Assembly: GCA_041592335.1 (NCBI GenBank)
Contig: JBFHQE010000014.1
Coordinates: 1-61,980, forward strand
Source: JBFHQE01 sp041592335
GTDB taxonomy: Bacteria > Pseudomonadota > Gammaproteobacteria > Thiohalobacterales > Thiohalobacteraceae
Reading direction: 5' to 3'
DNA length: 61,980 bases
Below the pieces are notes generated by a model, which was not told where the DNA came from, made no database searches, and saw only the letters and a program-made list of their open reading frames with translations. Positions 50,349 to 57,135 of this stretch are shown here, piece by piece; position 1 is the stretch's first letter, and every line of letters starts with the position of its first letter. Position numbers and translations under genes: made by a program.

Positions 50349-51808
50349 TAAAAACGTTCCAGTTCGGGATGCGCCAATTGTCCCTTGTGCACATGCATGG
50401 CACCAAACTCGGCGCAACGATGCAGTTCCGGCACTGCCTTGCCAGGGTTCAATAATCCTTCAGGATCGAAGGCCGCCTTGACGGCATGAAACTGGGAGAG
50501 TTCCAGCGGCTGGAACTGCACACACATCTGGTTGATTTTTTCCATGCCGACGCCATGCTCACCGGTAATGGTGCCGCCCACCTCGACGCACAACTCCAGG
50601 ATCCTGCCACCAAACTCTTCCGTGCGTTCCAGCTCGCCTTCCCTGTTGGCATCGTAAAGAATAAGCGGGTGCAGGTTGCCATCACCGGCGTGAAACACGT
50701 TGGCGACCGGTAATTGATATTCTTCCGAAAGTGCCGCCATGCGTTGCAACACTTCCGGCAACTTCTTGCGCGGAATGGTGCCATCCATGCAATAGTAGTC
50801 CGGTGAAATGCGGCCCACCGCCGGGAACGCGGATTTACGCCCCTTCCACATCAGCATGCGTTCACGCTCATCTTTTGCGGTACGCACTTCGGTCGCGCCG
50901 GTATCCAGCAGAATGCGGCGAATCGTCGGAATCTGTTCCGAGACTTCTTCATTGGTGCCATCGATCTCGCACAGCAGGATTGCCTCGGCATCGCGTGGGT
51001 ATCCGGCATGCACAAAGTCTTCCGCTGCCTGGATCGCCAGCTTGTCCATCATTTCCAGACCGGCGGGAATAATACCGGCGGAAATGATGTTACCGACCGC
51101 CTTGCCGGCCTTCACCACGTCAGCAAACGCCGCCAGGATGACCTGCGCACGCTCCGGCTTCGGCAACAGCTTCACCGTCACTTCAACGATGACACCCAGC
51201 ATACCCTCGGAACCCGTCATCAGGGCCAGCAGATCATAACCCGGCGCATCCAGCGACTGAGCGCCGATAGTCAGCAACTCACCGTCAATCGTGACGACCT
51301 TGAGCTCTAGAATATTGTGCACGGTTAAGCCGTATTTCAGGCAATGCACGCCACCGGAATTTTCCGCCACGTTGCCGCCGATGGTGCAGGCAATTTGCGA
51401 GGAAGGATCGGGCGCGTAATACAAACCGAGATGATCGACCGCCTGCGAGATGGCGAGATTACGCACGCCCGGCTGCACCCGTGCCACGCAACGCGCCGCA
51501 TCGACTTGAAGAATCTGATTGAACTTGGCCAGGCTGAGCAACAAGCCTTCATCATGCGGCAGTGCACCACCCGACAAGCCGGTACCGGCACCACGCGCCA
51601 CCACCGGAATCTTGCGTTCATGACAAAGCCGCATGATGGCCTGCACCTGCGTGACGGTATCGGGTAACGCCACCACCATCGGCAACTTGCGATAAGCGGA
51701 CAGACCATCGCATTCATACGGCCGCAGGTCTTCAGTCTCGTGCAACAGGGCCTCTGGCGGCACGATCTGCTGCAGCTGGGAAATAAATTCTGCCTTGGCG
51801 ACTGTCAC
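50348..51808 (-). CDS. glcD: Glycolate oxidase catalytic FAD subunit
   Basis: The 486-residue FAD-linked oxidase shows PVVARGAGTGLSGGALPHDEG, the FAD loop IGGNVAENSGGVHCLKYG and the C-terminal ETTFEAD-region analogue GGTITGEHGVGMEK. With glcE and glcF it oxidises glycolate to glyoxylate. Glycolate arises from 2-phosphoglycolate in autotrophs with RuBisCO or from external sources. It is the first gene of glcDEF; no glcC-type regulator is adjacent. Confidence 0.96.
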   Translation of the reverse strand: MTVAKAEFISQLQQIVPPEALLHETEDLRPYECDGLSAYRKLPMVVALPDTVTQVQAIMRLCHERKIPVVARGAGTGLSGGALPHDEGLLLSLAKFNQILQVDAARCVARVQPGVRNLAISQAVDHLGLYYAPDPSSQIACTIGGNVAENSGGVHCLKYGLTVHNILELKVVTIDGELLTIGAQSLDAPGYDLLALMTGSEGMLGVIVEVTVKLLPKPERAQVILAAFADVVKAGKAVGNIISAGIIPAGLEMMDKLAIQAAEDFVHAGYPRDAEAILLCEIDGTNEEVSEQIPTIRRILLDTGATEVRTAKDERERMLMWKGRKSAFPAVGRISPDYYCMDGTIPRKKLPEVLQRMAALSEEYQLPVANVFHAGDGNLHPLILYDANREGELERTEEFGGRILELCVEVGGTITGEHGVGMEKINQMCVQFQPLELSQFHAVKAAFDPEGLLNPGKAVPELHRCAEFGAMHVHKGQLAHPELERF

Positions 51809-51893
51809 GGGAAACCCTGTTAATTATAGTAATCGTGGCAATGTAATGATTTGACCTGAGCTTGTCATCCCCAGCATTACCGCGGATTCTCTG

Positions 51894-51899
51894 TATAAT
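51894..51899 (+). promoter_or_regulatory. Perfect -10 box abutting trmH, possible leaderless promoter
   Basis: TATAAT ends seven bases before the trmH ATG at 51907, the usual distance from -10 to transcript start. The mRNA would begin at or within a base or two of the start codon. No consensus -35 is seen. Confidence 0.45.
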
Positions 51900-51906
51900 C
51901 CGCGCC

Positions 51907-52593
51907 ATGACGCCGGAACGCTACCAACGCATCCTTGCCGTTCTCAATCATCGCCAGCCGGATCTGACCGTGCTGGTGGATGGAGTGCACAAGCCCCACA
52001 ACCTTTCCGCTATTCAGCGCACCTGCGATGCCGTGGGTTGCCTTCAGGTGCATGCCGTCGCCTCGGAGCGTCCCTTCAAGGTCCGGCGCGGCATTGCCCG
52101 AAGCAGCGAAAAATGGGTCGAGGCAGTCAGTCACAAGAGCATTGATAGCGCCATCGATCATCTGCAGGGCCGGGGGTTTCGTATTGTCGCGGCGCATTTT
52201 TCGGATCGCACGATCGACTACCGGGACGAGGATTATACTCAACCCATTGCGGTACTGATGGGTACGGAAAAATACGGTGTCAGCGATCAGGCGCTGGAGC
52301 GCGTCGATGGGGAAATCATTGTTCCGATGCAGGGCATGGTGGCTTCGCTGAATGTTTCGGTCGCGGCGGCAATTATTCTCTACGAGGCGCAGCGCCAGCG
52401 GCAGAACGCCGGATTGTATGCCGCGCCACGACTGAGCGATGCCGACATTCGGGAACGCCTGTTCCGCTGGGGCTACCCGCGCCTGGTTCCGCGTTACGAG
52501 GCACTCGGCCTGCCGTTTCCTCGGCTCGACGATCAGGGCGAAATACTGGATCCGATTCCGGAGAAGCTCAAACGCAAACTGCCGGTTAAATAA
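51907..52593 (+). CDS. trmH: tRNA guanosine-18 2'-O-methyltransferase (SPOUT family)
   Basis: The 228-residue protein shows the SpoU/TrmH motifs KPHNLSAIQRTCDAVG, MGTEKYGVSDQAL and MQGMVASLNVSVAAAIILYE, which form the trefoil-knot S-adenosylmethionine site. The C-terminal extension (LSDADIRERLFRWGYPRLV) is typical of TrmH. It methylates G18 of the tRNA D-loop. Upstream codons to 51862 are excluded because the promoter -10 lies there. The yhcB-type gene follows on the same strand. Confidence 0.93.
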   Translation: MTPERYQRILAVLNHRQPDLTVLVDGVHKPHNLSAIQRTCDAVGCLQVHAVASERPFKVRRGIARSSEKWVEAVSHKSIDSAIDHLQGRGFRIVAAHFSDRTIDYRDEDYTQPIAVLMGTEKYGVSDQALERVDGEIIVPMQGMVASLNVSVAAAIILYEAQRQRQNAGLYAAPRLSDADIRERLFRWGYPRLVPRYEALGLPFPRLDDQGEILDPIPEKLKRKLPVK

Positions 52594-52645
52594 TCGATAA
52601 TCTGGTGTAGACTGACCTTACGTTGTAACCAGCAGAGACATTCTC

Positions 52646-53176
52646 ATGGCAGAAGACCTGATTCTCATTGTTTCCATCGTCGTGGCGCTTGGCGTCGGTC
52701 TTGGCGGCGGCCTCCTGCTTGCCGGCGTATTCGGCAGCGCCAACAAGCGCGCCCGCGCACTGGAAGATGAAGTGGACGAACTCAAGCGCGAACAGACTGA
52801 ATACAAGCAGCAGGTCAACCAGCACTTCAAGAAAACCGCCAGCCTGTTTCAGGGAATGACCGAACAATACAAGGCTATCTACAGTCACCTCGCCGAAGGC
52901 TCGGAAGCGCTCTGCTCGGAACGCACCTCGCCACCGGCGCTTGATCTGCCCAACAAGCCGCGACTGACGGATAAACCGGAGCCCTCCGTCATTGATGACA
53001 AGGCGGAATCCGCCACCGACGAAACCGGCGACCAGGAAGCTGTCGAGAAAAAAGCCGGGACAAAACCGGCCGAGAAGAAAACCGCGCCTGCCGAAGATGA
53101 CGATAATGCACTCGGTGACGCACCCAACATTCCACCCATGCCGGGCGAAGCGTCAGACAAACCCAAAGTACATTAA
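52646..53176 (+). CDS. YhcB/DUF1043 family envelope protein
   Basis: The 176-residue protein has one N-terminal membrane helix (LILIVSIVVALGVGLGGGLLLAGVF) and a coiled coil (ANKRARALEDEVDELKREQTE). The conserved FKKTASLFQGMTEQYKAIYSHLAEGSEALC follows, then an acidic, alanine-rich low-complexity tail. It matches YhcB (ZapG) of E. coli, which helps coordinate cell elongation, division and envelope synthesis. The tail is longer than in E. coli. Its stop overlaps the convergent TusA-like gene by four bases. Confidence 0.88.
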   Translation: MAEDLILIVSIVVALGVGLGGGLLLAGVFGSANKRARALEDEVDELKREQTEYKQQVNQHFKKTASLFQGMTEQYKAIYSHLAEGSEALCSERTSPPALDLPNKPRLTDKPEPSVIDDKAESATDETGDQEAVEKKAGTKPAEKKTAPAEDDDNALGDAPNIPPMPGEASDKPKVH

Positions 53177-53484
53177 GCCTGGAGATAACCGAGGGTAATC
53201 GCCTCGTCGCCCAGCAGGTACAACATCCAGCGCGGCGCCAGCAGACCAGGCTCCGTTTTACGGATCAAAAAATGGCGCAGACCTTCCGCTTCCCACTGCG
53301 CTTCCAGCACATGCGCGTGCCGCAGTACCAGGCTCCTGATTTCACGCTCCACACCCTGCTCGGTCGCCATCACGTATAACACCTCGCCCACGGGCAAACC
53401 GGCCAGCGCGGCACGGCAGTTCAGCACTGGCTGTGGGCAGTGCAATCCTCGCAGATCGAGTTTTCGATGGAATGAAGGTTTCAT
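53173..53484 (-). CDS. TusA-family sulfurtransferase with C-terminal extension
   Basis: The 103-residue protein has the TusA core: KLDLRGLHCPQPVLNCRAAL with the sulfur-carrying cysteine C16 in CPxP, then GEVLYVMATEQGVEREIRSL. About 25 residues beyond the usual 75-80 form an extension (LLAPRWMLYLLGDEAITLGY). A second cysteine (C23) lies nearby. It should bind persulfide sulfur for transfer. ATG 53484 is chosen; the frame to 53553 has no similarity. It is divergent from the second TusA gene with 167 bases between. Confidence 0.86.
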   Translation of the reverse strand: MKPSFHRKLDLRGLHCPQPVLNCRAALAGLPVGEVLYVMATEQGVEREIRSLVLRHAHVLEAQWEAEGLRHFLIRKTEPGLLAPRWMLYLLGDEAITLGYLQA

Positions 53485-53651
53485 TAGTGACGTCTTGACT
53501 ATACTTTTGGCGCTGAAAAGACTAACGGCTTTTTGACGCCTGCCTTGAGCCACCGGGATAAACTCAAGTGGTCCACGGCAATACCGATAACCTTACCAGT
53601 TGATTGCAACCGACAGAGTACACGCCCATAGCGTCTGAAATGGAGATATAA

Positions 53652-53882
53652 ATGGCTGATTTTGATGTAGAACTCGACACCTCAGGACTGAACTGCCCGA
53701 TGCCGGTCATGAAAACCAAGAAAGCATTGAAAGGGCTGGACGACGGTCAGGTGCTGCATATGATCGCGACAGATCCCGCCACCCACGAAGATATTCCGGG
53801 GCTGTGCGAAGAAATGGGTTGCGAGATTGTTGAATCGAATGAGGAAGGCGGGTCTTACCACTTCTATATTAAGAAGGGCTAA
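53652..53882 (+). CDS. tusA: TusA-family sulfur carrier protein
   Basis: The 76-residue protein is a minimal TusA: LDTSGLNCPMPVMKTKKALKG with cysteine C15, then GQVLHMIATDPATHEDIPGLC and EMGCEIVES. TusA takes sulfur from a cysteine desulfurase or rhodanese and hands it to TusBCD. Located next to dsrEFH (convergent), it is the probable donor to that complex. GGAG precedes the ATG, and a strong terminator follows. Confidence 0.93.
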   Translation: MADFDVELDTSGLNCPMPVMKTKKALKGLDDGQVLHMIATDPATHEDIPGLCEEMGCEIVESNEEGGSYHFYIKKG

Positions 53883-53898
53883 CTGTCGCTTCAAATAG

Positions 53899-53925
53899 AA
53901 AAGCCGACTTTTGTCGGCTTTTTTT
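53899..53925 (+). terminator. Intrinsic terminator of tusA
   Basis: The perfect 10-bp stem AAAAGCCGAC / GTCGGCTTTT with loop TTTT is followed by further T residues, 17 bases after the stop. Confidence 0.92.
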
Positions 53926-53992
53926 GGTTCGCGGGCAAGCCCGCTCCTACAAATTGATTGCATTGATGTAGGAGCGGGCTTGCCCGCGAACA
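53926..53992. repeat. REPIN-like doublet, copy 3
   Basis: GGTTCGCGGGCAAGCCCGC...CTACA and TGTAGGAGCGGGCTTGCCCG...GAAC face each other around an AT-rich spacer, the reverse order of the other copies. Both hairpins are of the GCGGGCTTGCCCGC type. It ends three bases before the dsrH stop. Confidence 0.88.
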
Positions 53993-53995
53993 GCG

Positions 53996-54289
53996 CTACA
54001 ACCAGGCGTGCGTCTGGTGTTCTTCCAGCAGCTTTACCCAGCCATCGTAATCGATCACTTCCACTCCCTCGATCAGCGCATCCACTGAACGCGCCTTGAG
54101 ATCCGCCTGCAGGGCATAGACCTTGTGATTCGCCAGGACGCCCTTGACCATGGATGACTTGCTCGTCTCCGCCATCGCGGCCAGCACGCCATCTTCCGTC
54201 AGGAGTACAACATCACCCTCGTTGATAAAGCGCAGACAGCTTTCCAGCGCATTATGGGAAAACGGGGATTTATTTACGGTATGCAGCAT
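53996..54289 (-). CDS. tusB: DsrH/TusB-family sulfur relay protein
   Basis: The 97-residue protein begins MLHTVNKSPFSHNALESCLRF and has DVVLLTEDGVLAA and KVYALQADLKARSVD, the DsrH/TusB pattern. It is a structural subunit of the hexameric DsrEFH/TusBCD complex. It is the third gene of the dsrEFH operon, ending next to a REPIN. Whether it serves dissimilatory sulfur oxidation or tRNA thiolation cannot be told from this subunit. Confidence 0.9.
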   Translation of the reverse strand: MLHTVNKSPFSHNALESCLRFINEGDVVLLTEDGVLAAMAETSKSSMVKGVLANHKVYALQADLKARSVDALIEGVEVIDYDGWVKLLEEHQTHAWL

Positions 54290-54300
54290 GAGCCAGCCTC

Positions 54301-54696
54301 CTAGAATGAAATCAGGCTGTCTTGCTCAGCCATCATGCGTTTAATGTCATCCGCATCGATCACGGAAGGCTTGATCGGTTCTTCGGTATCTTCATCCTCG
54401 CCGATCACCACCAGGTCATCCTCGCTCAGGTTACGATCGAGCATGGACTGTTTATCGACATAGACATTTTCCACCTCGAAATCGACCAGTGCACCGATAG
54501 AAGCCATAAAACCCTTAATACCCAGCTCTTTCGTATCCTGCCCCTGCTTCAGCGCCATGACGCCATCATCCATGAATACCACCGACAGGTTCATCCCGTA
54601 ACTGGCAACGATAAACATGACTTCAATCGCTTCGTGTACATAGATACTGCCATGCGGTGCCTTGCGCACCGTGATCATTACTTTTTTATCCGCCAT
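54301..54696 (-). CDS. tusC: DsrF/TusC-family sulfur relay protein
   Basis: The 131-residue protein has VMITVRKAPHGSIYVHEAIEVMFIVASYG and LSVVFMDDGVMALKQGQDT, matching DsrF/TusC. It has no cysteine, so like other members it is a scaffold subunit. The C-terminal acidic segment (EDEDTEEPIKPSVIDADDIKRMM) is longer than in E. coli TusC. ATG 54696 is eight bases after the dsrE stop. The open frame to 54792 overlaps dsrE and is not used. Confidence 0.9.
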   Translation of the reverse strand: MADKKVMITVRKAPHGSIYVHEAIEVMFIVASYGMNLSVVFMDDGVMALKQGQDTKELGIKGFMASIGALVDFEVENVYVDKQSMLDRNLSEDDLVVIGEDEDTEEPIKPSVIDADDIKRMMAEQDSLISF

Positions 54697-54704
54697 GCTG
54701 CCCC

Positions 54705-55061
54705 CTAGTCGCCGAAGGTGATAACACGATCGGATTCGATCGCCATCTTGGCCAGTTGCCCCAGACCCGAGATACGCGTTCCCGGCACACAAAGATCATC
54801 GCTGATGCCGCGCCGCTTGGCCGCGGCAATACAGACCACGATATCGATGCCCTGCTCGCCCAGCTCGGACCAACGTCTGGCGATATGCCGATCATCCTGC
54901 GGCGGTTCCATCTTGGAGGTCACGTTGTACACACCATCGTGGTAGAAAAAAATACCGCGGACTTCATGCCCGGCACGCAATACCGCCTGTATCAACTGGT
55001 AAGCGCTGTCGCTGGCCTCGTGGTTATACGGGCCTTCCTGAATCAAGAAAGTGAACTTCAT
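54705..55061 (-). CDS. tusD: DsrE/TusD-family sulfurtransferase subunit
   Basis: The 118-residue protein has FTFLIQEGPYNHEASDSAYQ and the conserved cysteine C77 in VVCIAAAKRRGI, which accepts the persulfide from TusA and passes it to TusE/DsrC. GLGQLAKMAIESDRVITF ends it. The motif is shared by TusD and Allochromatium DsrE. It is the first gene of the operon and divergent from the YedE transporter; the 188-base gap should hold both promoters. Confidence 0.93.
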   Translation of the reverse strand: MKFTFLIQEGPYNHEASDSAYQLIQAVLRAGHEVRGIFFYHDGVYNVTSKMEPPQDDRHIARRWSELGEQGIDIVVCIAAAKRRGISDDLCVPGTRISGLGQLAKMAIESDRVITFGD

Positions 55062-55249
55062 AGAAGAGAATCCCTGTGCTTAAATGTCGTATTAAAGACT
55101 CGCCATGCAGCGCCGTTATTCCATTTATCAGGTGCCGCAGGGGTAAGTGTAGCGCGTGTCTGCAGGGAAGCTAACTTTATAATTAAACTGGAATATTTTG
55201 ACGCGTCGAAACATCTAGGTTGAGACGGTCAATAGTAGAGGAAAGCGCA

Positions 55250-56449
55250 TTGGAATCCGACATTCACAACCAGATCCTGCTGTATGGTTTTTTAATCGCG
55301 GTTGTCATGGGCGCCGTGGCCAACAAGACCAACTTCTGCACCATGGGCGCTGTTTCCGACTGGATCAACATGGGCAAGAAAGGCCGTTTGTATGCCTGGT
55401 TCACCGCCATCGCCGTGGCCATTATCGGCGTACAGGCCTTGCAATACAGCGCCGGGCTGAGCCTGAGCAACACGCTGCCGCCCTATCACACTGCGCTCTT
55501 TGCCTGGTCACGCTATATCCTCGGCGGCTTCCTGTTCGGTATCGGCATGACGCTGGCCGGTGGTTGCGGCAACAAGACCCTGCTCAACATTGGCGGCGGC
55601 AACCTGAAATCCCTGTTCGTGCTGGTAGTCGCCGCGATCTTTGCCTACCTGATGACCAAGACCGATTTCTACGGTGTTCTGTTTCATCCCTGGGTCAATG
55701 GCACTGCCATCGACCTGCAACAGCTCGGCATTCCCACGCAGACCTTTGGCGACATCCTGACTGGCGGCAGCGCCGCGGGCACCGTCAATCTGATTGCAGC
55801 GGCGGTGCTGGTTATCGGCATCCTGTTTTTCGCCCTGCGTGACAAGAACTACCGTACCAAGCTCGAAAACCCCATTGCCGGCATCGTCATCGGCCTGTGT
55901 ATCGTCGCGGGCTGGTATGTCACTGGCGGCGAAATGGGCCGCGAATGGATCGCCGAGGTGGAATGGCTGGATAACAAGCCACTGAGTGTCACCACCCAGT
56001 CCTACACCTTCATCAACCCCATGGGCGAGACTGCGTATTACCTGATGGATCCGACCAATTTACTGCGGGTCACCTTCGGCGTACTGGCGCTGGCAGGTGT
56101 GATCGTAGGTTCATTCCTGATGTCTCTGATTACCCGGCGCTTCAAATTTGTCTGGTTCAAGGACAGGAATGATTTTATCAATCACTCCATCGGCGCGGTG
56201 CTGATGGGTATCGGCGGCGTACTGGGCATGGGTTGCACCATCGGCCAGGGCATCACCGGCATGTCGACGCTGGCGCTGGGATCGCTGCTGGTACTGGTCA
56301 GCATCATTTTCGGCAGTGCGCTGACCATGAAGATTCAGTACTACAAGATGATGTACGACGAGGAAGCGACCTTCATGGCGTCATTACTGAGTAGCCTATG
56401 TGATATGAAGCTGTTGCCGGAAAGTATTCGCAAGCTGGAAACGCCTTAA
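55250..56449 (+). CDS. YeeE/YedE family transporter (TsuA-like)
   Basis: The 399-residue protein has about nine to ten membrane segments and the conserved cysteines of the family in NKTNFCTMGAVSDW, LAGGCGNKTLL and GMGCTIGQGITGMS. In the characterised thiosulfate transporter TsuA such cysteines line the pore. It likely imports thiosulfate or another sulfane-sulfur compound. The start is a TTG with AGAGGA seven bases upstream; the frame to 55220 includes the ribosome site. It faces dsrEFH, so imported sulfur could enter that relay. Confidence 0.9.
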   Translation: MESDIHNQILLYGFLIAVVMGAVANKTNFCTMGAVSDWINMGKKGRLYAWFTAIAVAIIGVQALQYSAGLSLSNTLPPYHTALFAWSRYILGGFLFGIGMTLAGGCGNKTLLNIGGGNLKSLFVLVVAAIFAYLMTKTDFYGVLFHPWVNGTAIDLQQLGIPTQTFGDILTGGSAAGTVNLIAAAVLVIGILFFALRDKNYRTKLENPIAGIVIGLCIVAGWYVTGGEMGREWIAEVEWLDNKPLSVTTQSYTFINPMGETAYYLMDPTNLLRVTFGVLALAGVIVGSFLMSLITRRFKFVWFKDRNDFINHSIGAVLMGIGGVLGMGCTIGQGITGMSTLALGSLLVLVSIIFGSALTMKIQYYKMMYDEEATFMASLLSSLCDMKLLPESIRKLETP

Positions 56450-56474
56450 AACATCACCTCGGCTTTTTGTTACT

Positions 56475-56525
56475 TGTAGGAGCGAGCTTGCTCGCGAACA
56501 GTTCGCGGCCAAGGCCGCTCCTACA
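56475..56525. repeat. REPIN-like doublet, copy 4
   Basis: TGTAGGAGCGAGCTTGCTCG ... GCGGCCAAGGCCGCTCCTACA has the same hairpin order as copy 1, with a perfect outer inverted repeat TGTAGGAGCG / CGCTCCTACA. It lies between the convergent YedE and YjbQ genes. Confidence 0.9.
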
Positions 56526-56534
56526 GGGTTCGCT

Positions 56535-56951
56535 TCACTCTCCATAAACCGTTACCGTCACCTTGCGCTGATGTCCCATGGTGCGGTGTTCCCACAGGTA
56601 AACGCCCTGCCAGGTACCGAGCGCACACTGGCCATGCGCCACCGGCACGGTTAAGCCCGAATCCGTCAACGAGGTCCTCACATGCGAGGCCATGTCATCC
56701 GGCCCCTCGCAGGTGTGGGCATAGAGGGGATCGCCATCCGGCACCAGCCGGCTCATGAACCGCTCCAGGTCATCCCGCACGTCCGGATCGGCATTTTCAT
56801 TCAGGATCAGCGAGGCGCTGGTGTGATGCACGAAGATATTGCAGATCCCGGTCTGGATTCCTGAACCGGCGACCAGCTGCTGGATATCGCGCGTAATCAT
56901 ATAAGTGCCGCGGCCGCGAGTCGCGACGGTGAAAGCTTTCTGGAAGACCAT
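56535..56951 (-). CDS. YjbQ / UPF0047 family protein
   Basis: The 138-residue protein shows GICNIFVHHTSASLILNENADPDVRDDLE, PLYAHTCEGPDDMASHVR and LGTWQGVYLWEHR, the YjbQ hallmarks including conserved histidines and acidic residues. E. coli YjbQ has weak thiamine phosphate synthase activity; the true function is unclear. ATG 56951 has AAGGAA upstream; the extension to 57077 overlaps the typA promoter. Divergent from typA. Confidence 0.92.
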   Translation of the reverse strand: MVFQKAFTVATRGRGTYMITRDIQQLVAGSGIQTGICNIFVHHTSASLILNENADPDVRDDLERFMSRLVPDGDPLYAHTCEGPDDMASHVRTSLTDSGLTVPVAHGQCALGTWQGVYLWEHRTMGHQRKVTVTVYGE

Positions 56952-57096
56952 CGAATTCCTTAGGTTTATGTATGTCGTTGACCTCGCAGACACTTTTTCC
57001 CGCTCCGGCAACTGACAGTCGCGCGAAAAAGGTCTCCTCGCCCAACGACAATAATGTTTGCGATCTATTTTTTCCACTCTGTCACGGCGCCTGATA

Positions 57097-57102
57097 TATA
57101 AT
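57097..57102 (+). promoter_or_regulatory. Perfect -10 box of typA
   Basis: TATAAT lies 33 bases before the GTG start of typA. No clear -35 hexamer is visible at standard spacing. Confidence 0.5.
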
Positions 57103-57135
57103 CTGCGCCCTTTGCATTAACCGCAGAGCAAGACC

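Noticed and set aside
53996..55061. Reading dsrEFH as proof of the reverse dissimilatory sulfite reductase pathway
   Set aside because: The same proteins are TusBCD, the DsrC homologue in the window is the single-cysteine TusE type, and no dsrAB is present.
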